Assembly (NCBI GenBank): GCA_038502055.1
Contig: JAXRKN010000033.1
Span: 434,001 to 498,000 of the forward strand
Source of the DNA: Tanytarsus gracilentus
Taxonomy: Eukaryota > Arthropoda > Insecta > Diptera > Chironomidae
DNA length: 64,000 nt
Direction of reading: 5' to 3'
The notes under the pieces were generated by a model. The model was given only the letters and a program-made list of their open reading frames with translations. It was not told the DNA's origin and did not search any database. Below are positions 42,201-54,200 of this stretch, piece after piece. The stretch's first letter is position 1, and every line of letters starts with the position of its first letter. The position numbers and the translations under genes are program-made.

Positions 42201-45200
42201 AATACCTTCAGCATATATCTCTCGAAGATGCAGGGGGCCGCTTGAGAGGCATAACGATAAGATAAAATTAAGCCAGTGAGCCAAAAAATTTCCTTCGCTT
42301 AACATTGATTTGTTTAAGGAGTTCCGCGGAGAAGGATTTAAATTTAATGTAACAGACTTAACGCGCACAAGTTATGAGTACACAAGAGAGAAAGGGAAAA
42401 TGGAATATTTAAAAAAGTGGAGGGATTTAAAGGGGCAAGACACTTAGATAAATTTTTTAAACATCTTTTAGACTAAAAATTTTTTTACATATAAAATAAT
42501 TTAAATTTAATATCCAACCCAAGTGTCCATCCATCTCTTCTCGAGATTGTTAGCAATATAATTATATTTTCACCCTCCACTGCGCATTAGTGCGAGAGAG
42601 CAAACAGAAGGTTGAATCTCGAGTGTGTAAAATTTAAACCAAAATGAATTTTGAAGCGTTTTCATCTTATAAAAATTCACTTAATACGTAAAAAGGGTTT
42701 TATGCTACTTAACGCTTAATGAACTGCTAACGCGAGCAAATTTTTCGTCTAAATTTTCAGAAAACAAATTTTCGTCTTAAAACTTTTTAGTCGTTGTGTA
42801 CACACACACACAAAATTGCTTTTGTTCTAAAATGATTAGCGAAATGTGAAAATTTAATGGTTAAGAAAATGTCGAGACGTTGGTAAATATTTTCGTCATC
42901 CATCACTTGCTAAGCAGATGCAAAAAACTTTAAAATTTAAGAAAATTCTTTGAGGAATTACAATAAAATTTTCTCACCTGTTATCAACGCTAGAAGCAAA
43001 AAAAAGAGAGTACGAAAAATATTTTATAACCCACTTAATTCATTCGAGTTAATGCTTTTGAGTAGTACATAACAAACTTAACCACACTTGAGCCCATTGA
43101 AAAAGCTCATTGACGTGCCTCAATTTGACGATGAAATTACTGTAACGATTATTCAGTGCTTTAGGCATCATAAATTTGCCAACTAGAGTGGAATAAATTT
43201 GAAACATAAAAAAAGGAGTCTTCATGTTTACAGCGGTAAAAATATGATGTTAATTTCATAATTAGTCTGCTAATGATCTCGCTATTTATCTCGTAAAAAA
43301 ACACTCGGCAAAGGCGTGTTCTTCGATACAACAACAATAACTCATTATCCTCGGTCTATAATTTTTTGTTCCTTTCACAGTCTCTGGTTTCCATTTGGTT
43401 GTGTTTTTAAGCTTTAATTTCAATTAATTTTTTTTTTCATAATGAAACTTTTCAAAAATATTTTTTAAAGTACGAGCATGAGAAAATTTAATAAAGTTTT
43501 CAAATGTTCGCGCTTGCATTTAATTTTTTTTATATTCACCACTTATCAGATGTCAAAAAATACGAACTCAACGTCCATAATAAAATCGAGCGTCAATATT
43601 TTTTATCGTCCCGAAAATCGTTGTATAATTTTTTATGACACTTCAAGGAATATAATAAAAAAAATATGCGAAAAATGAACAATGAATAAAAAATTCCGAT
43701 CAAAAAAAAGTTATTTGACAGATCTCGATATTTTTCATGAGAAAAAAAAATATGAAAGTTCTTTCTCCTCCCTATCTCTATATATTTCCATAAATATCAT
43801 CGCGTGTAGATGGCCCAGCCGTCGTTTTTGTCAACATTTTCGTTAGAAGTATATCGAAAATTGATGATGTTGTCATGGTAAGTGAATAACCAAAAAAAGC
43901 ACTCAAAAAATCGAAGTTCGTCTCTTTATTTAAAAAGAATTCCTCAATATACTCTCAGAAATACTTCCATGAGTCCCGTTTACTTTTTCTTATACACATA
44001 AAAACTTATAAGTACTTTCTGCTCTTGTACTATTTTTTATGACCGTTTCCTAAGAGTCCGAGTAATATGAACAAGAAACTTAATTCTAGTTTGAAGCTCT
44101 TCTTAAAACAGTAATTCGAAGCTGAAGAGCTGACTTTACTTTCCTTTTTTATACTTATCCATTTTTATCCACATTCTTTCATGTTGATGAGCATCGGAAA
44201 AAAATTAAATGACCGAGAAAACTCTTGTTAAATTTTTGTTATAAACATAATTTTTTGTGTGAACTAGGATAATCATTACGGTATCTAGGTGCATATTTTT
44301 ATATATTGGTTCCATGTGTAATCTTGAATTGATCGATTAATGTCTGCAATCAGTAAAAATGGGGTGGTAAAGAAAGATTTTTAACGGTTGAATTTACAGC
44401 AGATTTTAAAAACTGCAATAATTTTTTTACTAATTGCTTTTTTGAGATTTTTTTTAAATCCCAACGGTTTTTTGATAATTTTTGCATTTTTGAAAATTTT
44501 ACTAAGTTAAGTGCTAATTAAGACATTTTTATGAATTCAATTTTGTGCTTCTTCTATTTTTAACAGTCGTAAAAATTTCTTTCTCGGCCACCCTAAAAAT
44601 TTGTAGATTCACCATCGCATTTTTACTATATAATTTTGCATATTATAAACAGAGAAACTTGTCTATTATCTTCTCACACCCCAAAATATATTGTAAAAAC
44701 TCTCGGAAAACTTTCGCATTGGATGAGAGAAAACAAAGATTTTTTTCTGTTGACATAACTTAATTGAATTCCTCTCTTACCATCATCATCATCATTGCCA
44801 TGAAAATTCCATCTTCTTTACTTTGCATTCCTCAACTTTTTTTCATCTACATAATTTCACGCCAAAAGCTTCCATTTATGCGAGCCCATTTAAATTTCCT
44901 TGCTGTCAGTTTATTTTAGTTTTTGAATATCAATTTAAAATAACTTATGATAAAATTCAAGAGTGTGCCTTGGAGATGTTAAAAAGGGTGCAGAAAGTTG
45001 TTTTAAATTTATTTTAAAACATTTTCTTAAATAATTGCCGAATCGAGAAGTTTAAGTCGATGATACACATATCCAATCTATGTCCATCCTTCCTCTCCCT
45101 TCAAATTAATCGAAAGGAAATTTGATGATGAAAAAGGTAGAGAACACTCTTCTCGAGAGCATCTTGAGTGCTTCGGCGAGATATCTTTGTCATCATTAGG

Positions 45201-48200
45201 GGAGCAAAAAGAAATCTTTCATCCCTTTTTCTCAATTTCAATCCATTCCCCATAAGAGACAAATTTCAACCGGAATTGTTTGCCTATGGCGTATCTAGTG
45301 AAAATCATGAAAGATGGATAGCAATTTATCCAATTCCCTCTATATATGTGTGTGACTTCCGAAAACATTCCACATTATATCCATTTTCATCACACTGATT
45401 GAATGTTTGTCGTCATTTTCAGCATTTCTCTCCTCGACATAATTTATTTTCACATCCTCATCAATTCACACAAAAACCCTTTTCATTTGCATTTCTTTTG
45501 ATCAATTTAAATAGTTTAATTTTCTAGTTCTGTCGAGATTGAAATAATTGTGTTTTGCACAGTTTGAGTGTGATGAAAAATTTGATTTTTGTCTAACGGA
45601 TTTTTAAAATTCAAATAATTAAAAGAGTGTCAAAGTTCTTTTAAAATCTTAAAAATTTGTACAGCTTTCAATGCACAAAAAATCTTTTTCAAAATCAAAT
45701 TTTTTCATCTTTTTGTATAGAGAGAGAAATTGGGCCGCTTAGCTGACTCACAATCGATAATGTTGATAAAAAAAATTGAGGCTACTTCACGGTGCCGCTT
45801 CACTTTAATTTCATTATAACTCATTTCCCCCTCCTGAATTCACCGACTATTTGCTTAGCAGTAAATGGCAGCGCAACAGAGAGCGAACAGCCAGAAGCTT
45901 TTTGTAGATTTTATTTAATTTACCATCAATTTATAATTTTGCACCATCGCTTTCTATGGTTGCGGGTTTATTATTCATAAGCTAAAGGGATTTCAAATTT
46001 AGATACATTTTCCTTTTTGCCCCTTCCACATAACCTCACTTTTTATCTGAAAGCTTCGGTTGCTTTCACACTGCGCTATTCGTCCCTAAGACACATCAAT
46101 TATATTCTCACTATCTCCACTTTTAGCTGGTGTTTTTAAAGCCTTCGGGGGAATAGAAAAAAAGAGAAAATTGGATAAAAATTCCAATGTCAACCTTTTA
46201 TGACAAAACATCGCATTGTGTTTGTTGCTGCCAAAAAAATTTCATTTCTATAAAATCTACTCATATAGCAAAATAACAAAAAAAAATGTTGTGCTCTCAG
46301 TGCGCGACATCGATGACGACGGCGGGGAATGAGATGAAATGCAAAGAGTCTTTTTGTAAGCCTTTTAGACTTTAGAAGCTTTTAAAATAAGCTTTCACTG
46401 TTTCGACTATCACTTCACTCCATCTCTAGATTTTTTTATGTGTTTTTTTCCTTCTTGCTCGACTCTCGATATGTTTTAAATTTTGAGATTAAATTCGAAG
46501 GGTGTTAAATTTGGAAATTAACTATAATAATTGAACTATTCTAAAAAAGTTTTTAAAATATTTTTAAAATTGAGGAAAGTTCCTCAAACTTTTTCAAAAA
46601 CTAAGCTGTACACCCTTCGAAAAGTCTCACGTGTCTCTCCTTCCTCGAATTGCATACTTCCACGTTTAGAACATAAAAATGAGAGTTGGCAAGGATGGAA
46701 AAAGAATTTTATACCATGTTTATTTTTCTCTTTATCACTCATGAATTTTATCTCATTTTTCATCTTCGTTTTTAGTTTGTAGACTTTTTAACATTTACTC
46801 TCGTCGTTTCTGATTTTTTTTCATACAAAGCACACCAGTACATAAAACATTTTACACTCATCCAACTAAACAGGATAAAACTGAATGATTTCTATTTTTT
46901 AGTAGCGAAATAGATTTTTAATGAAAAGTCAGCGGAAGAAACTTTAAATTTATTTTACACAATATTTTAGTTTTAAATTTGTTTTATGAAATATTAAATA
47001 ATCCAATATGTGTCCACTCGAATTCGTTTTTGTAGATGCTTGTTCAGTGCATATCAACATGTTTCTTAGGTCAATCTCTAAAATAGATGATTATAAAATG
47101 GTGAGTTGTCACTCTCAAAAACCAACATCGAAAAGCGAGCAATTTTTACCGGCTTTTGTGTCCCGCTATTTCCAAACTGTTCCGTGTTGTTTTCCACCCA
47201 AAAACCAAAATGTAATCAAGACTACTAATCAAACTAAAATATATATATATACATAAATTTCTGTATAAACTATAAATTTTGTATAAAATTTTTAAATGCA
47301 GCTATAATTTCACTGTATAATCAAGAGTGTTTTTCCACTTCATTTCCTGTGTGCAAAAAAAATAATATTTTTCACTATAAATCAACATTTTCTCTGTATA
47401 ATATCATGTGCAACATTTTATCATTATTGTACATTGTGTTTTTGTACTGTCTAACAATAAAAAGATAATTTTAAAAATTGAGAGATAACAGTCATGGACA
47501 AAAATCTCTTCACGTGTATAAAATTTATTATTTTTGTTTCACACACTTTTTTTTCGATCAAAATAAAACTTTGGCACTTCAAATCTTTTGCTAATTTTTA
47601 ACACATGCTACATTAATTATTTTTGGTGCGCAAACTGTGACCAATTTTCGTTATAATTACAACACTTAACGCCGAACGACTATGAGTGGGAAATTTTTTA
47701 TTACCGTAATGAGAATTAAATTTTATCGAATCGATTTTCATAAAATTTCTCAGAATTTCCAAGAGATTTTCACATCTGAAATATCACACGAGCTCCATCA
47801 TAACTCTCTCAAACACCTTCATTCGCCTTTCTGCCATTTACACATCAAAACCTTCATCGTGACTTGTACCGCCACCTCTCACTTTCATAACATAAACCTT
47901 TTATACATAAAAAATGGTGAGGTTTAGACATCCATGAATAATTTTGCGAGCATTAGTGCAATAAAGTTTGAGAGTTAGATGACTAACATTCTACACGAAA
48001 TCACTTATTCATACAGCATCATAAGAAGAGAGCTAAAGCTACTCTGTACACACATATTTATGTTTGGTCTACAAAAGATTTACTAAATTTGTTATCATGT
48101 GCCTTTTTCCTTTCCCTCCACACATCCTCACAAAAGCTTTGCTGTGTAAATTTGAACGGCGAGGACAAAAGAGAAAAAAAGTTTTGTTTGCTATGATTTG

Positions 48201-51200
48201 AATGGTTCTAAGACATGAAGTTTCGACTTAGTTCAGAAATTAGAATCTGGCTCAAAAAATAAAATCAGTGAAGGATTAAAATTTAAATCTAGGGTTTTAA
48301 TTTTAATCATGACTTAATCACGATTAAAAATTAAATTTAATCCTCTGTTTAAATTTTATTTCTTGAAAACTAGTCGCCGTTCCTTGCACTTCAATTTCAA
48401 AAGAAGAAGAAATTAAATTTATTTGAACACTCCACATGACACTCGAGAGAATTTTCTTTCCCTTCTCTACTTTGCACCAAAACGAAAGCCTAACAATAAG
48501 TGTTGAGATCACAATAAAAATACTTTAAATTGATTTTCCCTTCGCGCAGCTCGCTGAAAGTGAAAGATATCGAAAATTCGAATAGAATGGAAAAATATTT
48601 TCTCAACAGTCTTCGATGCGAGATCTGTGGTTGTAAGTTATGAGCTTTGCATGACAATGAGAGAGTACTTTTGAATTTTCGATTACATTTTCGTTTTCGT
48701 ATTCATGTGGGAGTGTCTGAAAATGATGTGATAAGACAGCGCTTCGTTTTCAATTCTCAAACATAGAAATTCTTTTCTTGTTCGGGTTATTAGAATGAGT
48801 TGAAAGGACCGTTTGAATAAAAGCCTTTTCAAAAATTCTTTTTGTTCAAGGCCAACATAAAATACCCGAGATTACGAGTCGGGTTCTGTGTATAAACTTT
48901 TCTTACAATTGTCTAAAAAGAGTTTTTAAGTCTTAGGGAACTTTTCTTATGTGTTTTAGAATTTTATGCAAAATATTCTGAGGAATTTATTTTGCAAAGT
49001 GCTGAAGGCTATTTGCGAAAACTTTTTCTCGAAAGTTCTTTTAACGGAATTTCATGAATTTGATGAAAATTTATCGTAAAATTATTTTGAATCTAAGTTT
49101 AGAAAGTTTCATCAATTTTAAATACCAAAAATGTCCTAAAGCTGTCTCAAGACTTTCACATGTGATAATTTCATTCTAAAAAAAACTTTCAACATTGAAA
49201 TCATAATTTTCTAAATTTTATGCGCGTGATCAAAATAATGAAACACCATGTGCTATTATTTATTCACCCCTCAACAAAAAAAATATCATAATTATATTTC
49301 GCGCGTATCACTCGATTAATTATTAATGACAGAACTTGATTGATTATGAATTGCTCTTCTTGTAGCAAAATCCAAAATCACATGAAGAATATATAAAAAG
49401 GCGTGTGAGAGAAGATAAATTTTTATCAATATTAGACACACATCAAATTAATTACACACAACACGCTTTAGATTCAGACATAACAAATCATCGCTAATTG
49501 GATTTTCCACTCATTCGTCGAGGTTCAGCATATACACATTCATTTTGCACAAAGTAATTATTTATTCACTCATTGTTGTGTTGGTAATTCATTTTCAAGA
49601 ACATCCTTGAATGATTTTTCATATATTTAATAAGCGTTTATCATATTTTCACGTAAAGAGTGGCGACATGTGAGGATTTTGAAATTAGTTTGAAGCATTT
49701 TAATTTCAATAAATAGTTTTACTAGGAATTAATTAATTATTAATGACTGAATTTGCAATAATTAGCTTTTTCTTGAAATTTCCGGGTGAAAATTGTTTGT
49801 TTAGAAATTAACTATTATAATTATATTTTAAACCCAAGCAATTAAAAAACCTGAAATTATTATTTGTGGATTATTCTTGGAACTTGCTGAAAATTAATTA
49901 ATTTTCCTGAAATTCCTGGAACTCTTATCCACAAGTCTGCCAGGATATTTTAAAAAATTCACGCGCCGACACTCTTTGTACCTTCGTGTGAATTGATAAA
50001 TGATTCCTTTTGTATCGACGACGACAACCGAGGATAAAAATATCATCTTTCATTCATCATTGTTACAAAAATTGTTGTCGAGCAACATAAAACACACCCA
50101 TCTTTCACTCTCTCTCTCTCTTTTTATGAAAAATATCTCACTGTAATTGGTGTGAAATCGCAGGTGTATTGGCTTAAGTTATTTGCTGTAATTAATACCG
50201 AATCTTGTTCATTTTTCTTACATAACAACTGCTGCGTTGAAATTTATTCATGTAGCAGATTGAAATAAAGTTTCTTTTTGAGTATATGAATGCAATATTT
50301 TGTGGAGTGAGTAAAAAACTTTAAGAACTCTTTTTTCAATTAATGAAATATTTTAATTTCTCACTCACAAAGTTTCAGATGAAAAATGATTTTTTAACGA
50401 AAAGCTTTTCATTTTTAAAGCACAAAATTGACATGAATCTATCAATCTTCCCGTCCAACTGAACCCTTTTTTATATTGAAAAATTCTAACGGTATCGAAA
50501 GACCGAAAGAAAAGCTCATCACTTAAATTCACTTTTAGATTGAACGAGACGTTTAACAAATCCCTCTAACAAATATCGTACATGTGACGTTCGTCTCATA
50601 TTAAATTGTGTGTATAGTAAAATGACGATAAGCGCACATAAAATTAAATTACACGACATTATAAGCTTCACACAAATTTACATTATAAAACCTCGAGTAT
50701 GAAAATAAATTTATTAATTTTGTTTTGTTAATAGTTTCCTTCCTTGTTTACCATTTTCTTGTTTATTTTATAAAAATTATGTTGAGTTATTTTTCAAACA
50801 AAATAAAATGTGATAGAATTTTCTTGAAACTCTTCCATAGAATTTTGACGTAAAAATGATATTTATAGTTAAACTTTTACTGAAAGCTCATTTAAGAGCT
50901 TTTTTAAAGCTCGAAAACTTTTACAAATGTAATTTTTTCAAGCAGCTCAAAATTTCTTAGCTTTTAATCCTGTAAAAATACCGTTGCTGTAAATTTGTAG
51001 AGCTACCGCAAAAAAATGTACAGTAAATCCAGCAGCATTGCCGTCATATCAAATTTTATTTAATTTTTCAATTTGCAAAAGATGCAGAGAAGAAAAATTC
51101 ACTTTCGATCCTGGATACTCATGCAATGATAAGAAAACATTGCTATGGTGCTTCCAGATATTTCAAATTATTAATTCAACAATCAATTCTAGCAATAAAA

Positions 51201-54200
51201 ATTGCTGTTTAGAGTCGGAAAGGGAATGTGTTTAATATTTTATATATGTGAACTTTTTCTTGTGAAAAAAGGGAATATTTTGCGGGTAAAAAATGAAATG
51301 CTGAAAATTGTATGACAGCATGAGAGAAAGAAGGAGTAAAAGACATGGCGAGGTTCGGTTTTCCTTGACAATAGCACGTTTCGATCGTATGTGTGATTCG
51401 ATGTGCATTGAAACGAGTGGATGAATATAGAAAAAGTAAATCGAATGCAAATTTCTTTCCTATTTCATTTTCAAACGACTTCGAGGGGTAAAACAAAAAA
51501 GTATCTTCGTCCTTGAGAGCTTTTTTGAAGAGATGAAAAGAAATAATTTCAAATTGACTTCAGAAACGCTCAAAAGGAGGTTCTTGCATCGCTGCTCTCT
51601 TTTCCATCTCGCGCGTCACCACTCGAAATCAATAAACAGCCGAACCTTGATTTCTCTCTCTTTCCTCTTTCTTGATTCTTTCATGCTTCACTGCCTCTCA
51701 ATTTATATTTCTCTCTCTTTCATCTGAAGAAGAAAAAAAAGCTTGACATTCTTTTATTGCTTTTGATTGTTCAGAAAATTGATTAGATTAGATGTAAATT
51801 TGCTTTCGATGTATGTAATTTATTTTTATTTTCCAATTTTTCTTGGGTATTGACATGTGATGGAAAGAAAATAAATTACATTTGAAAAACCAGTTATTTG
51901 AGAGCTTTTATTCGAGCTTTTAAATAAAAGCTTTTTTGGAATTTACTTAATTAAGAAAAGCTTTTGTAACACAAAACTTTCACGTGTCACTCCCCATGTT
52001 AATAAATGTCTTCACTTGTCAACAGATATCACATGAACAAAAGCGGAGACCATTAAAGACAATGTGTACAGTTGATATCTTTTGTATATATACAAGAAAC
52101 CTAACAACTTATTGATAATCACATTCAATAATGATTTATCGTTCGTTCTCAATTTTCTACCTCAGATTTGCCCCAAAAAATAAAAAATATAGTTGAGAGC
52201 ATCTCTCATTCTTCTGCTCGTGTTTGCTTTCTACTATGCATGCATTTTTACTTATGTACAATTGGCTTGAACACATATTATATTGCCCATAGCATTTTCT
52301 CTCTCTTTTTTTCTATGTCAATATGCTACTGAATTGATTGTGTGCTCTTATTATCTGATTGATTTATATTTTTTATTTCTTTGTTCCCCATTCCCCTACC
52401 AACATCCATTATGTTTCTTTCCTTTATTTATGACAATTGGAATAAGAAGAATTGAAAAAAGCTCATGGAATAAATATGAGGAAAATTTCTATAATTTTTA
52501 AAAAAAATATTTTCTTTTGTTCAGAAATTTTTATTATTTTATTTCTTCATCTTCATTCATTATTCTTTGCATGTTTCTAGAAGGAACATAGAATTTTATT
52601 TCAAGGGGAGGGAAAAACTTTTTAAGTGAAGTGAACTTCCGCATGAGAAGTGCATCAAACTTTCAAGTTTCCACCCCTTGAAAAATGAGTCGAAGAAAAA
52701 AATAATTTTCGGGAAAAATAACAAGAGGCTACAAATGAATACACGATGAGTGTGGCAGTGTTATTTTTCCTCTTCTGCTTTTATCAATTTATTATTTCAT
52801 AAAAAAATTTCCTTTATAAAAAAGATGAAAATTATAAAAGTGTAGAAATAGTTTTATGATTTTTTATCTCTTGCGTTTCTTAAAATAATTTCAAAGTGGC
52901 GAAATGGAATTTTTTGCTGTTTCATTTTGCCCGACTTAAAATTATTAAAATTCAAATTTCTAATATTTTCTCTCTCTAAATAATGACAGGAATACAGTGT
53001 CCAGTTGACATTTCGAGAACAATGGATGGATGAGCGTCTGAAATTTGACGATTTTGGAGGTAAACATTTTTTTCTATCGTTTATTTATCTGTTCTGAGCT
53101 TAACAGAATTTATTTTTGGGCATTTTATATAATTCGATGTTAAAAATTTAAATATTCTTAAAGCAACGATTAAGGCTGCAAAAGTGCACTAACCTCAACC
53201 AGCAATTCAAAATAAAAACTCAAGATTGCAACAGCAGCAAAAAATTACACTTTCAAAAGATTTTATCGAGCACAATGAGCTCATGATGGGAGCAATTTTC
53301 TCCTCCGCATCCTCAAATGTTCACAAAATTGCGATACATTTTACTGTCTAACTTAAATAATTATTGTTATTGCAAGAAAATAGCGTCAATTGGAAGAGAT
53401 TCTGAAGCGAATCATTCTGCAGACAAAGACTTAATTGACTATATCAGAATATTCGTGTGTCGTCTGAGGAACACATTCGATGGCTATTAAAAGACTCTTT
53501 ATTGTCGTTTAGAGTGGTCTTTTCTTTTGTTTGAGGATAAAAATGCGAGGGATGTTAAATATTAAATGTTTTAAAAAAATAATTTAAAATACCCTAAAAT
53601 TTTTTTAAATCTACAAACTATTAGTTAATAAAATGTTAGTTAATAATTTTTATTAAATTTTTTAACTCAAATTGCCATCCCTGTGAGTAAGAAAACTTTT
53701 TATTGAAACTACCATAAAGTCCTCCCCTTCTTCCTTCCTCTTCTCTCCTCGTTAGCATTCCTAAACATTATAAAAGAGATACACATATAAGTGAACAATA
53801 GCTTTTTGTATATGCATACAAATTTTTTTCTCTGTCTCCAAAAAAAAAATGAAGCAGTAACATAAAAATATATGACTCACAAAGTTTTACAGCATTCACT
53901 ATCTTCTCTGCGATATGCATTCAAATTTCCATACAATTCATGCTAAATCATGAAGAAAAGAAACACGATTTTGATGGTAAAAAAATGTATGCAGCGTTCA
54001 ACTAATAGAAAACTCGAAAAAAGTTGTAAATTTCCAGTTTACGTGCATTATTGTGAGAGAAAATTTATTCTCAAAAGCGCAAAATGGTTTCTGATGATTT
54101 TTGCTCAAATAACAACAAATGTATGAATGTGAGTGAGTGCAAATATTATTGCTGTAAAACATTCTAACTTTTCCATCAGTCGGCAGTAATATGCTGCATC

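Larger units (their letters stand above)
47101..52989 (+). other. GluCl intron region between exons 3c and 4
   Basis: About 5.9 kb. The first 300 bp contain a cluster of TGTATAA words (47271-47402) and an ATATATAT tract near 47239. Also holds the palindrome at 48272-48344 and the hairpin at 52599-52684. No gene recognised. Confidence 0.8.
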
